From Sphingopyxis sp. TUF1 (lineage in GTDB: Bacteria; Pseudomonadota; Alphaproteobacteria; Sphingomonadales; Sphingomonadaceae), in NCBI RefSeq assembly GCF_036687315.1, contig NZ_CP144683.1:1736001-1800000 (forward strand): a DNA stretch of 64,000 nt, given 5' to 3'. A model generated the notes under the pieces. The model ran no database searches and was not told where the DNA came from. It saw only the letters and a program-made list of their open reading frames with translations. This document shows positions 38,292 through 47,651 of the stretch, piece after piece. A program made the position numbers and the translations under genes. Each line of letters starts with the position of its first letter. Position 1 is the stretch's first letter.

Positions 38292-40592
38292 TCAGCCGAA
38301 GCGATTGTTGCGCGGGAAACCAGTGGGCGGCATCCGCCCCGCCGCGCCGCGCGCGACGCGCCAAGGCGCCAGATCGGTCTCGGTGCGCGTGCGGCCGCTG
38401 TCGCCGCCCATCGCCCAGCTCAGCCCCTCGGCAAAGACGAAGCTGACCGCGTCGGACAGACCCCCGTCGCGATAGCGTTGCAGCATCACCCCCTGGCCGC
38501 GCGCCATCACCGGCACCTCGGCGAGCGGGAAGACGACCAGCTTGCGATTCTCGCCGACGACCGCGACGCTGTCGTCGCCGCTCGCGACCGGGCGTACGAC
38601 GGTTAGCGCTGCCCTGGGTTTCAGGTTGACGACATTGCGGCCCTTGCGCGTCTCGGCGATCACGTCGGCTGCCTGGACGACGAAGCCATGCCCGCTCGAC
38701 GAAGCGAGCAGCAACCGGCCGTCGGCGCTCGCGGGGACCATCGCGACGATCCGCGCGTCGGGATCGATGTCGACCATCAGGCGCAGCGGTTCGCCGAACC
38801 CCCGACCGCCGGGCAGCTTGTCGGCGCCGACGGTGAAGAAGCGCCCGTCGCTTGCGGCGATCAGCAGCTTGTCGGTCGTCTGCGCGTGCGCGGCGAACAG
38901 CAGCTCGTCGCCTTCCTTGAATTTGAAATCGCCCCACTGGTCGACGGCGACATGCCCGCGCTGCGCGCGAATCCAGCCGCGTTTCGACAGGATAACCGTC
39001 ACCGGCTCCTTCTCGATCATCGCATCGAGCGGAATCTCGCGCGTCGGCGCGGCTTCGGCGATCGTTGTCCGGCGCGCGCCGAGCAGCGTATCGAGGCCAT
39101 AGACGGTGCGCAGCTTTTCCAGATCCTTGCGCAGCCGGGTGCGCTGCCGCGCGGGGCTTTCGACGAGCTTCGCCAGCTCCTCGCGCTCGGCTGTCAAATC
39201 GGCCTGTTCGCGCTTCAGCTCCATTTCTTCCAGCTTGCGCAATGACCGCAGCCGCATGTTCAATATGGCCTCGGCCTGCCGGTCGGTCAGGATGAACTCG
39301 GCGATCATCACCGGCTTGGGCTCGTCCTCGGTGCGGATGATCTCGATGATCCGATCAAGGTTGAGGAAGGCGATGATATAGCCCGCGACCAGCTCGAGCC
39401 GGTCGTCGATCTTCGCGATCCGGTGTTGCGCACGGCGGACGAGCACGACGATCTGGTGCTGGAGCCATTCGGTGAGCAGCTGTTTCAGCCCCATCACCTT
39501 CGGCGTGCGCGTCGCGTCGAGCACGTTCAGGTTGAGCGCGAAGCGGCTTTCGAGGTCGGTCAGACGATAGAGGCTTTCCTTCAGCACCTCGGGGTCGACG
39601 TTGCGGCTCTTGGGTTCGAGCACGATGCGCAGATCCTCGGCGCTTTCGTCGCGAACATCCTCCAGGATCGGCAATTTCTTGTCGGCGATCAGCTGGGCAA
39701 TCTGTTCGATCAGCTTGCCCTTGGCGACCCCGTACGGAATTTCGCTGATGACAAGCTGCCAGGTGCCGCCGGACAGCTTCTCGATCCCGCTGTCTTCCCA
39801 GTCGCCACCATCCGGCTTGCCGGTCGAAAAGCGCGCGCGGACGCGAAAGCCGCCGCGCCCGGTTTCATAGGCGTGCGCGATCGTCTCGGCGCTGTCGACG
39901 ACGATCCCGCCCGTCGGGAAATCGGGGCCTTTCACATGCTCAAGCAGTTCGGCGAGCTCGGCATTCGGATTTTCGATCAGCAGCAGCGCGGCGCCGATCA
40001 CCTCGGCGGCGTTATGCGGCGGGATGTTCGTCGCCATGCCGACCGCGATCCCGCTCGCCCCGTTTGCAAGCAGGTTGGGGAACAAGCCCGGCATGATCTC
40101 GGGCTCTTCATCCTCGCCATTATAGGTCGGCCGGAAATCGACGGTGCCTTCGTCGAGGCCCTGCATCAGGTCGATCGCGACGCGCGTCAGCCGCGCCTCG
40201 GTATAGCGATAGGCGGCGGCGTTATCGCCGTCGATATTGCCGAAATTGCCCTGACCGTCGACCAGCGGATAACGCAGCGAGAAATCCTGCGCGAGGCGGA
40301 CCATCGCGTCGTACACCGCGGTGTCGCCGTGCGGGTGGAATTTGCCGATGACGTCGCCGACGACGCGCGCCGACTTCTTGTAACCCTGCGACGGGTCGAG
40401 CCGCATCGCACGCATCGCCCACAAAAGGCGCCGGTGGACCGGTTTCAAGCCGTCGCGCAGGTCCGGCAGCGACCGCGCAGTAATCGTCGACAGCGCATAG
40501 ACAAGATAGCGTTCGGACAGCGCGCTGTCGAACGGGGTATCGATGCTGTTGTCGGGGTCGGACGGAGGAAGATCGTCGGTTGTGCTGGCCAT
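38292..40592 (-). CDS. parC: DNA topoisomerase IV subunit A
   Basis: Breakage-reunion subunit of topoisomerase IV, which decatenates daughter chromosomes. The 766-residue product has [16 protein letters not shown], the helix-4 motif [17 protein letters not shown] and the active-site Tyr in [11 protein letters not shown] (about residue 130). The residue after HPHGD, Thr91, sits at the position of ParC Ser80 in E. coli, a quinolone-resistance site; whether Thr is wild type for this group cannot be decided here. The C-terminal propeller is shorter than in GyrA and lacks a GyrA box, supporting ParC. Confidence 0.94.
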   Translation of the reverse strand: MASTTDDLPPSDPDNSIDTPFDSALSERYLVYALSTITARSLPDLRDGLKPVHRRLLWAMRAMRLDPSQGYKKSARVVGDVIGKFHPHGDTAVYDAMVRLAQDFSLRYPLVDGQGNFGNIDGDNAAAYRYTEARLTRVAIDLMQGLDEGTVDFRPTYNGEDEEPEIMPGLFPNLLANGASGIAVGMATNIPPHNAAEVIGAALLLIENPNAELAELLEHVKGPDFPTGGIVVDSAETIAHAYETGRGGFRVRARFSTGKPDGGDWEDSGIEKLSGGTWQLVISEIPYGVAKGKLIEQIAQLIADKKLPILEDVRDESAEDLRIVLEPKSRNVDPEVLKESLYRLTDLESRFALNLNVLDATRTPKVMGLKQLLTEWLQHQIVVLVRRAQHRIAKIDDRLELVAGYIIAFLNLDRIIEIIRTEDEPKPVMIAEFILTDRQAEAILNMRLRSLRKLEEMELKREQADLTAEREELAKLVESPARQRTRLRKDLEKLRTVYGLDTLLGARRTTIAEAAPTREIPLDAMIEKEPVTVILSKRGWIRAQRGHVAVDQWGDFKFKEGDELLFAAHAQTTDKLLIAASDGRFFTVGADKLPGGRGFGEPLRLMVDIDPDARIVAMVPASADGRLLLASSSGHGFVVQAADVIAETRKGRNVVNLKPRAALTVVRPVASGDDSVAVVGENRKLVVFPLAEVPVMARGQGVMLQRYRDGGLSDAVSFVFAEGLSWAMGGDSGRTRTETDLAPWRVARGAAGRMPPTGFPRNNRFG

Positions 40593-40632
40593 TATCGGCC
40601 GCCGATAGCAAGGCTAGCGCGCCATGGCAAAG

Positions 40633-40669
40633 CCTTGCGTCGGCGCGCCGCAGCATCGCCGACGCAAGG
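40633..40669 (-). terminator. Strong hairpin downstream of glpX
   Basis: A perfect 13-base stem, CCTTGCGTCGGCG with CGCCGACGCAAGG, encloses an 11-base loop 8 bases beyond the glpX stop codon. On the minus strand it is followed only by CTTTGCC, a poor U-tract, so it may terminate weakly or protect the transcript end. It also lies just upstream of the parC start. Confidence 0.7.
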
Positions 40670-40676
40670 AACGCAG

Positions 40677-41648
40677 TCAGTCTGCGCGATGCTCACCCCT
40701 GACCCAGCGCACCGTGCCCGACGAGGCGCGCATGACAACGCTTTCGGTGGTCAGCACGCCGTCGCGGCGATGTTTGACGCCCCGCAGCAGCGATCCGTCG
40801 GTGACGCCGGTGGCGGCGAAAATCACGTCGCCCTTGGCCAGATCGCCGAGGTCATAGACGCGGTCGAGGTCCTCGATCCCCCATTTTTTTGCGCGCAGCC
40901 GCTCGTCGTCGTTGCGGAAGAGCAGGCGGCCCTTAAACTGGCCGCCGACGCAGCGCAGCGCCGCGGCGGCGAGCACGCCCTCGGGGGCGCCGCCCGACCC
41001 CATATAAATGTCGATATTGGTGTCGGGGTTGGTCGTCGCGATCACCCCGGCGACGTCGCCATCGGGAATCAGCGCGACGCCGCAGCCGATCGCGCGCAAC
41101 TCGGCGATGATCGCCTCGTGGCGCGGGCGGTCGAGCACGCACACGATGATCTCTTCGGGTGCGACGCCCTTTTCCCGCGCGACCGCCGCGACATTCTCGC
41201 TGACGCTCTTGTCGAACCCGATGACGTCGGGCGAGTAGCCGGGGCCGACCGCCAGCTTGTCCATATAGACGTCGGGAGCATTGAGCAGGCAGCCTTCCTC
41301 GGCGATCGCGAGCACTGCGAGTGCGTTTGGCCCGGCCTTGGCGGTGATCGTCGTGCCTTCCAGCGGGTCGACAGCAATGTCGATCTTGGGCCCTTTGCCG
41401 GGCGCATTGCCGACCTTTTCGCCGATATAGAGCATCGGCGCCTCGTCGCGCTCACCCTCGCCGATGACGATCGTGCCGTCCATATACAGCGTGTTGAAGG
41501 CGTTGCGCATCGCCTCGACCGCGGCGGCGTCGGCAGCCTTTTCGTCGCCGCGGCCGATCAGCTTCGCGGCGGCGATCGCCGCGGCTTCGGTGACGCGCAC
41601 CATTTCGAGCACGAGCACCCGGTCGAGGTTGCTGCCGCTTTTCGTCAT
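40677..41648 (-). CDS. glpX: Fructose-1,6-bisphosphatase class II
   Basis: Gluconeogenic phosphatase that makes fructose 6-phosphate, GlpX type. The 323-residue product has the family order [39 protein letters not shown], the metal-binding DPLEGTT, and [19 protein letters not shown]. The ATG at 41648 ([15 protein letters not shown]) is preferred; a GTG three codons upstream has almost no spacing to its ribosome site. It diverges by 54 bases from a small secreted-protein gene. Confidence 0.94.
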   Translation of the reverse strand: MTKSGSNLDRVLVLEMVRVTEAAAIAAAKLIGRGDEKAADAAAVEAMRNAFNTLYMDGTIVIGEGERDEAPMLYIGEKVGNAPGKGPKIDIAVDPLEGTTITAKAGPNALAVLAIAEEGCLLNAPDVYMDKLAVGPGYSPDVIGFDKSVSENVAAVAREKGVAPEEIIVCVLDRPRHEAIIAELRAIGCGVALIPDGDVAGVIATTNPDTNIDIYMGSGGAPEGVLAAAALRCVGGQFKGRLLFRNDDERLRAKKWGIEDLDRVYDLGDLAKGDVIFAATGVTDGSLLRGVKHRRDGVLTTESVVMRASSGTVRWVRGEHRAD

Positions 41649-41702
41649 CTCCGCCACTCTCCGTCTTTACTTGCTGCGCCGGTTCGGCATGGTGCGCGCC
41701 AT

Positions 41703-42167
41703 ATGGCCCGTCGCCCCGCTTGTCGAGAATGCTTCGCCCGATTCGCCGCGGCTTTCGTGCTCTCGTGCGTCATGCCCGTCACGGCGGGTGCGCAGATGCA
41801 GGGGCCGCCCGCGCCGCCACCGCCGCGCGACGCCGAAAGTGCGGCCGCAAACACAAAAGAACTGGTCGATCCGATCCGACGCTGCAAGCCTGCCGAGGAC
41901 GGGACGATCACTGTCTGCGGCACGGACACCGAACGCCACCGCCTGACCCCCGAACTGCGCGCGATCGCGCAAGAGGGCCGCGAGGCGCCACCCAAGCTGC
42001 CGCGGGCCGAAGCGCGGGCGATGAGCCTCGACAAATTGCCTTATAACTGGGTGTCGATCGGCGGCCGGATGAAGCCCGGCCCCGAATATAACGCACTCTA
42101 TGAAATGGCGAAGAAACGCACCGATCCCGAAACCGGAACGCCGGCGCCTGTGGAGGAGGAACCCTAG
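41703..42167 (+). CDS. Small secreted protein, function unknown
   Basis: Protein of 154 residues with a signal peptide ([22 protein letters not shown]), a Pro-rich stretch and a mature domain containing [15 protein letters not shown]. Paired cysteines in a C-x9-C arrangement could form a disulphide. The C-terminal part ([20 protein letters not shown]) is conserved-looking but not assigned. It lies between hom and glpX on the opposite strand and overlaps the 3' end of hom by four bases. Confidence 0.72.
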   Translation: MARRPACRECFARFAAAFVLSCVMPVTAGAQMQGPPAPPPPRDAESAAANTKELVDPIRRCKPAEDGTITVCGTDTERHRLTPELRAIAQEGREAPPKLPRAEARAMSLDKLPYNWVSIGGRMKPGPEYNALYEMAKKRTDPETGTPAPVEEEP

Positions 42168-43483
42168 AGCGCCAGGATCGGCATCCGCATTGGCGCGCCG
42201 ACGACATGGTCCGATGCGCCCAGCACGTCGAGAGCTGCGTGGATCGCGCTCGCCGGGCCCTCGTGTGTCACGAGCACGATGACGACCCCACCTTCACCCT
42301 CGCTCCCGCGCTGGATAAGGCTTTCGATCGATACGCCCGCATCGCGCATCGCCGTCGCGATCTCGGCGAGCACGCCGATCCGGTCCTCGACGATCAGGCG
42401 GACATAATGTTTGCCGACGCGCGCGCCGGCATCGGCGGTGGGCGCGGCGTCGAGCGCATCGACCGGCATCGCAAAGGCCGGGCCATATTCGTCGCGTGCG
42501 ATGTCGATGATGTCGGCAACGATCGCCGACGCCGTGGGCCCCGCGCCCGCGCCCGCGCCCTCGAAGAAGAGGCGGCCGACGAAATTTCCTTCGGCGACCA
42601 CGGCATTGAGGGCGCCAGGGACATAAGCCAGCGGATGGTCGGCAGGCACGAGGCACGGCTGGACATGCTGGTAGAGCCCGTTTTCGTTGCGCTCCGCCAT
42701 GCCGATCAGGCGGACGCGGTGCCCCAGCGCCTCGGCCTCGCGGATGTCGGCGGCGATCAGGTTCCGGATGCCGTCAGCGGTCACCGCGTCGATGTCGAGC
42801 CGTGTTCCGAAGCAGAGTGCGGCGAGAATCGACAATTTATGCGCGGCGTCGATGCCATCGACGTCGAAGGTGGGATCGGCCTCGGCATAGCCCTCGGCCT
42901 GCGCGGCGGCGAGCGCGTCGGCGAAGCTTGCGCCGTTCCGTTCCATCTGCGTCAGGATATAATTGCAGGTGCCGTTGAGGATGCCATAGACGCGCGCGAT
43001 CTCGTTCGCCGACGCGCCCTCGCGGATCGCCTTGATGACGGGGATGCCGCCCGCGACCGCGGCTTCATATTTGAGCGGCGTGTCTTTTTCTTCGGCGATG
43101 CGCGCCAGATCCAGCCCATGATGCGCGATCATCGCCTTGTTCGCGGTTACCAGCGCCTTGCCCGCGCCGAGCGCGCGCCGCGCCATCGTCAGCGCCGATC
43201 CGTCGGCGCCGCCGATCATCTCGACGACGACATCGACGTCGTCCGCCGCGACGAGCGCGTCCATATCGTCTTCCCAGCGATAGCGCGACAGGTCGATGCC
43301 GCGGTCCTTGTGCCGGTCGCGCGCCGACACCGCGACGATCTCGATCGGCCGCCCCGCGCGCCGCGCGATCAGCTCGCGGTTCGCCTCGAGCAGGCGGACG
43401 ACGCCGCCGCCGACGACGCCGATGCCGGCGAGCGCGACGCGCAGCGGCGGGCGGGGAGCGGTCGGGGCGATATGGGGCGACAT
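42164..43483 (-). CDS. hom: Homoserine dehydrogenase
   Basis: Reduces aspartate semialdehyde to homoserine, the branch to threonine and methionine. The 439-residue product has the NAD(P)-binding ALAGIGVVGGGVVRLLE, the catalytic-region AAVAGGIPVIKAIREG and YAEADPTFDVDGIDAAHK. A C-terminal ACT domain (VRLIVEDRIGVLAEIATAM) near residue 350 suggests feedback regulation by threonine, as in related monofunctional enzymes. It is convergent with the small secreted-protein gene. Confidence 0.96.
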   Translation of the reverse strand: MSPHIAPTAPRPPLRVALAGIGVVGGGVVRLLEANRELIARRAGRPIEIVAVSARDRHKDRGIDLSRYRWEDDMDALVAADDVDVVVEMIGGADGSALTMARRALGAGKALVTANKAMIAHHGLDLARIAEEKDTPLKYEAAVAGGIPVIKAIREGASANEIARVYGILNGTCNYILTQMERNGASFADALAAAQAEGYAEADPTFDVDGIDAAHKLSILAALCFGTRLDIDAVTADGIRNLIAADIREAEALGHRVRLIGMAERNENGLYQHVQPCLVPADHPLAYVPGALNAVVAEGNFVGRLFFEGAGAGAGPTASAIVADIIDIARDEYGPAFAMPVDALDAAPTADAGARVGKHYVRLIVEDRIGVLAEIATAMRDAGVSIESLIQRGSEGEGGVVIVLVTHEGPASAIHAALDVLGASDHVVGAPMRMPILAL

Positions 43484-43595
43484 GGCTTCAGGACTCCGTA
43501 CGGGCGGGCGGGGGCCGTCCCCGCCATCGCCGCCGCCCTATCGGCTTTTGCGCGAGAGACAAGCCTGCCGCGCTTTCGGACGCCCAAGCGCTGCT

Positions 43596-44477
43596 TTAGC
43601 CTTCGGGGGGCTTGCGCGTCCGCGTGCAGTCGCCGAGCGCCCCCAATATGACGCCATAATCCGCGGCGGCCTTGCTCCGGTCTGCGGGCGCGGTGCCGGC
43701 AAGCTTGTCCAGCGGCAACCGGCGCGGCAGCCCACATGCGAGACGATACCACGCAAGGGTGTCGCGCGCCGGGACCGCGGCAGATCCGTCAACGATCTCG
43801 CCGAACGCCGCGGCCCAGCGCCGCGATCCGTCCGCGGCGGTCAGGACGGTCAGCGATACCGGCTCGCCCGTCGCGGTGTTCAGGAACAGCTGCGTCTCGC
43901 CCTCGCCGGGAAGCGTGCCGGGAACGTGGAAGCCGTTGGCGATGCCGGTGATCGCGGGCGGCGCGCCGGGCTTGACCAGTTCGGTCAGGATCGCGCGGAG
44001 CTGCGCCTCGGTCGCCGCGTCCCACGGCAATTGCGCATCGGGTGCGATCAGCTGGACGCTGCCGGTGCTGCTGGCTCCTGCCGCGGCGCCCGCGACGGGG
44101 CGGGCGAAGAGCAGGACCGGCTGCTTCTTTTTCAGCTTCGCGGGCTTGCCCCGCGCATCGTTCGGCAGGTCGACGAGGTAGGAGATTCGCGCGGCGAGCG
44201 GCCCGCGGCCGCGAATCAGGCTGACGACATCGGCCTCGACATAGAATCGGCTGTGGCCCGCTGCGACTCCGGGCGCGCGTTCGGCTTTGAGCGCCGCGGC
44301 GCTATGGATGCGCGCGTGCAGGGCGATCGGCGCCGCCGTGGCAAGATCGGCGATGTCGGCATAGGTGTAAGGGCTTGCGGTCGCAGCGGCCTCTGTCCGC
44401 TGCATTGCCGAAACGCTTGGAATTCCAAAGGCTAAAGTCAAGGCGCCGACGATAGCGGCCGTGTGGGGGAGGCGCAT
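43596..44477 (-). CDS. Secreted protein, function unknown
   Basis: Predicted exported protein of 293 residues; signal peptide AAIVGALTLAFGIPSVSAM. The mature part contains ADVVSLIRGRGPLAARISYLVDLPND and a KKKQPVLLFARPV strand, a layout that looks like a beta-rich periplasmic domain. No enzymatic motif or named family was recognised. Two cysteines near the C-terminus (YRLACGLPRR and LGDCTRTR) could pair. It diverges from tonB with a 278-base gap; that gap contains no gene, only short dyads such as CCCATCATGGG. Confidence 0.7.
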   Translation of the reverse strand: MRLPHTAAIVGALTLAFGIPSVSAMQRTEAAATASPYTYADIADLATAAPIALHARIHSAAALKAERAPGVAAGHSRFYVEADVVSLIRGRGPLAARISYLVDLPNDARGKPAKLKKKQPVLLFARPVAGAAAGASSTGSVQLIAPDAQLPWDAATEAQLRAILTELVKPGAPPAITGIANGFHVPGTLPGEGETQLFLNTATGEPVSLTVLTAADGSRRWAAAFGEIVDGSAAVPARDTLAWYRLACGLPRRLPLDKLAGTAPADRSKAAADYGVILGALGDCTRTRKPPEG

Positions 44478-44755
44478 GATCGATCCTCTTTCCTGGTTTT
44501 TTCATCATCGATGACACCGGTATCGGTGCCGAAAACCCCATCATGGGACAGGGCACATTAACCGCTGATAAAGGGTTTGCGAATGTGCCGCCACCGCGAT
44601 AGGACGGGCGCGAAGTGTCCGGCGAGAACATAATAAGCCGGATGCCGCGCCGTCGGGTCTGTGGAAACGCATCGGAAATCATCCGGGCATTTGGCAACCG
44701 TCCCGAGGGTTGGGAATTGGTGTCAGGATGATCTAGCAAGGAGCGTCGTCCCTGA

Positions 44756-45409
44756 ATGGCTTATGGTGATAATGTCGACCCTAAAAATAGGGTAGTGGCA
44801 ATCGTCTTGGTCGGTCTGTTCACTGCTGTTCTGGGCTACGGCCTGGTCAACGGCCTGAATATCAGCATCGTTAAGAAGATTGCCGAAAAATTGGACGTGG
44901 TGGACGTCGAAGAGCCGCCGCCGCCGGAAGAACCGCCGCCGCCGCCGCCGCCGGACAATGTCCTGCCGCCGCCGCCGCCGGTTGTCACGCCGCCGTCGCC
45001 GATTCCGCCGCCGGTGACGACGAATACGATCCAGTCGGTGCCGAAGGCGCCGCCGACGCCGCCGCCGCCCGTCTTCACGCCGCCTGCGCCCCCCGCGCCG
45101 CCGGCCCCCGACCTCAGCCAGGCCGGTTCGCCGCGCGGCAACCCGGGTCGTTGGGCGACGAACGACGACTATCCGGCACGTGCGATGCGCGAAGAGCGCG
45201 AAGGCACGACGGGTTTCCGCGTGACCTATGGGGCCGATGGCCGCATCACCTCGTGCGACATCACCTCGTCGAGCGGTCATTCCGACCTTGATGCCGAAAC
45301 GTGCAAGCTCATCACCCGCCGCGGCCGGTTCAATCCGGGGAAGGATCGCGAGGGCAATCCGACGGGTGGCACGTACAGCAACCGTATCCGCTGGCAGATC
45401 CCCCGCTGA
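44756..45409 (+). CDS. tonB: TonB-family energy-transducing protein
   Basis: Periplasm-spanning protein of 217 residues linking the inner-membrane proton channel to outer-membrane receptors. One N-terminal membrane helix (VVAIVLVGLFTAVLGYGLV, about residues 13-31) is followed by a long Pro/Glu-rich spacer (about residues 52-118) and a TonB C-terminal domain with GTTGFRVTYGADGRITSCDI and FNPGKDREGNPTGG. Two cysteines in that domain (SCDI and ETCKL) may form a disulphide. It heads tonB-exbB-exbD-exbD. An AAGGAG is 12 bases upstream, slightly far. Confidence 0.93.
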   Translation: MAYGDNVDPKNRVVAIVLVGLFTAVLGYGLVNGLNISIVKKIAEKLDVVDVEEPPPPEEPPPPPPPDNVLPPPPPVVTPPSPIPPPVTTNTIQSVPKAPPTPPPPVFTPPAPPAPPAPDLSQAGSPRGNPGRWATNDDYPARAMREEREGTTGFRVTYGADGRITSCDITSSSGHSDLDAETCKLITRRGRFNPGKDREGNPTGGTYSNRIRWQIPR

Positions 45410-45468
45410 TCTGGCGCGACCCTATCTGTTTTCGATTTGAACAAATTCTTTGAGAGGGAATTTCCTAT

Positions 45469-46287
45469 ATGTTTAATCTGATCGCAAACGCCGCCGCTGC
45501 GGCGCCGGCTGCCGCTCATGAGGCAGGCCTGAGCCTGATGCCCGCATCGATGTGCGTGAAGGAAGAAGGCCAGAACCCTTATGGTCTGGTTCCTGCACTG
45601 TGCGAAGGCGGCATCGTGTCGCAGCTCACCTTCCTGATCCTGCTGATCATGTTCGTCGGCACGCTCTACATCCTGTTCACCAAGCTGTTCGAACAGAATA
45701 AGGTGATCAGCCAGGGCAAGACCGTCGATGCCAATTTCTGGCGCGCGCCGACGCTCGCCGATGGCGCCGCGAAGCTCGAAAAGAACAGTGCTTATCGTCA
45801 GGTTGTCGAAGACGGCCTGCGCGCCAACGAAGAGCATAACAAGCTGACCGACCCCGTCGAAGCGCATGACTGGATGCACGGCACGCTCGAGCGTTCGCAG
45901 AACCACATCAACTCGAAGCTCAACGGTGGCCTCGCCTTCCTTGCGACCGTCGGTTCGACCGCGCCGTTCATCGGTCTGTTCGGTACCGTTATCGGTATTC
46001 TGCGTGCGCTCGTGAAGATCGGTGCGTCGGGTCAGGCGTCGATCGACACCGTCGCCGGTCCGGTCGGTGAAGCGCTCATCATGACCGCCATCGGTCTGAT
46101 CGTTGCGGTTCCCGCGGTGCTCGCGTTCAACTGGCTCCAGAGCCGCAACAAGATGATCGCCCGCCGTCTCTCGATCTTCTCGAACGACGTTCTCGGCTCG
46201 ATCATGTCGAATGGCCAGGTGAAGCCGACGTCGGCGACGGTGGCAAAGGCTGCTGCCGCATCGGCCGCGGCTCCGAAAAAGGCCTGA
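45469..46287 (+). CDS. exbB: MotA/TolQ/ExbB proton-channel family protein
   Basis: ExbB-type channel subunit of 272 residues that converts proton-motive force for TonB. It has an Ala-rich N-terminal extension with two Cys (MCVKEEG and ALCEGG), a first helix QLTFLILLIMFVGTLYILF, a cytoplasmic region, and the conserved helices with APFIGLFGTVIGILRAL and GEALIMTAIGLIVAVPAVL. GAGAGGGAA precedes the start. ExbD genes follow, but separated by a 100-base gap containing two hairpins. Confidence 0.93.
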   Translation: MFNLIANAAAAAPAAAHEAGLSLMPASMCVKEEGQNPYGLVPALCEGGIVSQLTFLILLIMFVGTLYILFTKLFEQNKVISQGKTVDANFWRAPTLADGAAKLEKNSAYRQVVEDGLRANEEHNKLTDPVEAHDWMHGTLERSQNHINSKLNGGLAFLATVGSTAPFIGLFGTVIGILRALVKIGASGQASIDTVAGPVGEALIMTAIGLIVAVPAVLAFNWLQSRNKMIARRLSIFSNDVLGSIMSNGQVKPTSATVAKAAAASAAAPKKA

Positions 46288-46297
46288 TTAGGCTCCT

Positions 46298-46353
46298 GGA
46301 TCCCCGTCCCCTTCGCGGGGGCGGGGTCCGCTGGACGGAGAAGCTTTCCGTCC
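46298..46353 (+). other. Tandem hairpins between exbB and exbD
   Basis: The first hairpin pairs CCCCGTCCCC with CGGGGGCGGGG around TTCG (46298-46328). The second pairs GGACGGA with TCCGTCC around GAAGCTT (46333-46353). Neither is followed by a U-run, so full termination is unlikely. They may stabilise the upstream exbB message or limit read-through, which would give more ExbB than ExbD, matching the usual subunit ratio. Confidence 0.65.
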
Positions 46354-46387
46354 ATGACAGATAATTTTGTGACAGGATGCTAATCCT

Positions 46388-46909
46388 ATGGCGATGAGTG
46401 TAGGCGAAAAGGGCGGCGAAGACGCCCCGATGTCCGAAATCAACACGACCCCGCTCGTGGACATCATGCTCGTGCTTCTCATCATCTTCCTCATCACGGT
46501 TCCCGTGGTGTTGGAGACGGTGGACCTCGAGCTGCCCGACGTGGTTTTTGAACCGACGACGACGAAGCCGGAAAATGTGCTGCTGTCGATCCGTTCGGCC
46601 GATACCGACGGCGATGGCCAGCCGAACGCCGAAAGCTCGGCGTGCGAAGTTTACTGGGGCCAGACCCCGGTCGATTCGCGGCAGCTGCTCGAACGCGGGC
46701 AGGCGAAGCTGGAAAAGCTGCTCGAAGACATTGGCGGTCCGCAGAACATCACCGAAGAAAACTTCCCCGAAGTGCATATCCGCGGCGACGTCAACACGCC
46801 GTATCAGTGCATCGGCGGCGTGATCTACACGATGCAATATGCTGGCTTCCAGAAGATCGGGTTCATCTCGGAACCGGCTCCCGGCTCGGGCACGGTGGGT
46901 CGCCTCTAA
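46388..46909 (+). CDS. exbD: ExbD/TolR family protein 1 with a DxDGDG loop
   Basis: ExbD-type subunit of 173 residues, longer than usual. A short cytoplasmic start leads to MSEINTTPLVDIMLVLLIIF, with the functional Asp in the single membrane helix (about residue 25). The periplasmic domain carries an insertion ADTDGDGQPNAESSAC (residues 71-86) that resembles a calcium-binding DxDxDG loop, plus paired cysteines (SACEV and YQCIG). The ending RKIGFIS-like strand (FQKIGFISEPAPGSG) is typical. It differs clearly from the second ExbD. Confidence 0.92.
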   Translation: MAMSVGEKGGEDAPMSEINTTPLVDIMLVLLIIFLITVPVVLETVDLELPDVVFEPTTTKPENVLLSIRSADTDGDGQPNAESSACEVYWGQTPVDSRQLLERGQAKLEKLLEDIGGPQNITEENFPEVHIRGDVNTPYQCIGGVIYTMQYAGFQKIGFISEPAPGSGTVGRL

Positions 46910-46941
46910 GGCGATCCGCTCAATTATGAAGGAATAACCCT

Positions 46942-47367
46942 ATGTCCATGGCAGTTGGAGAACGGGACGACAACGAACCGATGATGGACATGAACACGAC
47001 GCCGCTGATCGACGTCATGCTCGTGCTTCTCATCATGTTCATCATCACAATCCCGGTCCAGACCCACGCTGTGAAGATCGACCTGCCGGTTCCGAACAAC
47101 GACACCAGCAATGTCGATCCCGAAAAGAACAAGGTGATGATCGATCCCGCCGGAACGATCACCTGGAACGGCACGCCGGTCGATCTGGCGCAGCTTGCGC
47201 AATATCTGGAACAGACCAAGGCGCTGCCGGTCGAACCCGAATTGCAGGTCCAGCCTGACCCATTCGCACGCTATATCGTCGTCGACAATGTCATGGCGGT
47301 GATCAAGCGCAGCGGCGTCGGCAAGCTCGGCTTTGTCGGCAACGAACAATATGCCCGCGTTTTCTGA
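46942..47367 (+). CDS. exbD: ExbD/TolR family protein 2
   Basis: Second ExbD subunit, 141 residues, standard length. The membrane helix is preceded by MMDMNTTPLIDVMLVLLIMF, with the proton-relay Asp conserved. The periplasmic domain ends VIKRSGVGKLGFVGNEQ. It lies 32 bases downstream of the first ExbD gene and is followed by a strong terminator. Two non-identical ExbD genes next to one ExbB suggest a mixed dimer in the stator. Confidence 0.93.
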   Translation: MSMAVGERDDNEPMMDMNTTPLIDVMLVLLIMFIITIPVQTHAVKIDLPVPNNDTSNVDPEKNKVMIDPAGTITWNGTPVDLAQLAQYLEQTKALPVEPELQVQPDPFARYIVVDNVMAVIKRSGVGKLGFVGNEQYARVF

Positions 47368-47398
47368 TCTCTGAAATCAGAACCGCAAGGCAAAACAG

Positions 47399-47430
47399 GG
47401 GGCCGCGAAGCGATTCGCGGCCCCTTTGTT
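47399..47430 (+). terminator. Rho-independent terminator of the tonB-exbB-exbD operon
   Basis: An 11-base perfect stem, GGGGCCGCGAA with TTCGCGGCCCC, has a GCGA loop and is followed by TTTGTTGT. It begins 32 bases after the second exbD stop. Confidence 0.9.
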
Positions 47431-47480
47431 GTGCATGGCGCTGGCTGCTCACGACCGGAAGCAGACATAAGGAAAAGTCA

Positions 47481-47610
47481 GCCCCTCCCCTTCAGGGGAG
47501 GGGCAACGAAGACTTGGCAGCTTGCTGCCTAGTCGTAGTGGGGTGGGGCCTATCGGCCTCGCGCAAGGCCGGTAGGCCCCACCCCAACCCCTCCCCTAAA
47601 GGGGAGGGGC
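47481..47610. repeat. Two-hairpin palindromic element downstream of the ton cluster
   Basis: The ends are hairpins (GCCCCTCCCC-TTCA-GGGGAGGGGC at the left, CCCCTCCCCTAAAGGGGAGG at the right). The interior GGCAGCTTGCTGCCTAGTCG and TAGTGGGGTGGGGCC parallels the element at 33677. It occupies about a third of the 435-base gap between the ton terminator and sodC. Confidence 0.88.
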
Positions 47611-47626
47611 TTCCGTCGCGCCGAAC

Positions 47627-47651
47627 GTCCGCTTTCCACCCCAAAGCGGAC
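47627..47651. other. Short perfect hairpin upstream of sodC
   Basis: GTCCGCTTT and AAAGCGGAC form a 9-base stem with a CCACCCC loop, 17 bases after the palindromic element and 214 bases before the sodC start. It could be a separate repeat unit. The rest of the gap up to sodC shows no gene. Confidence 0.6.

Noticed and set aside
38292-40592. Quinolone-resistance mutation at Thr91 of ParC
   Set aside because: The residue may be the normal state in this lineage; sequence alone cannot show resistance.
39423-41600. Very long open frame on the plus strand antisense to parC and glpX
   Set aside because: It is a GC-rich shadow of two well-supported genes. Its protein is rich in Arg, Asp and Gln without family motifs. 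Only the last part, from 41703, is a real gene.
40677-41648. Possible regulatory link of glpX to the adjacent parC as one operon
   Set aside because: They are on the same strand, but a perfect 13-base hairpin separates them, so co-transcription is not assumed.
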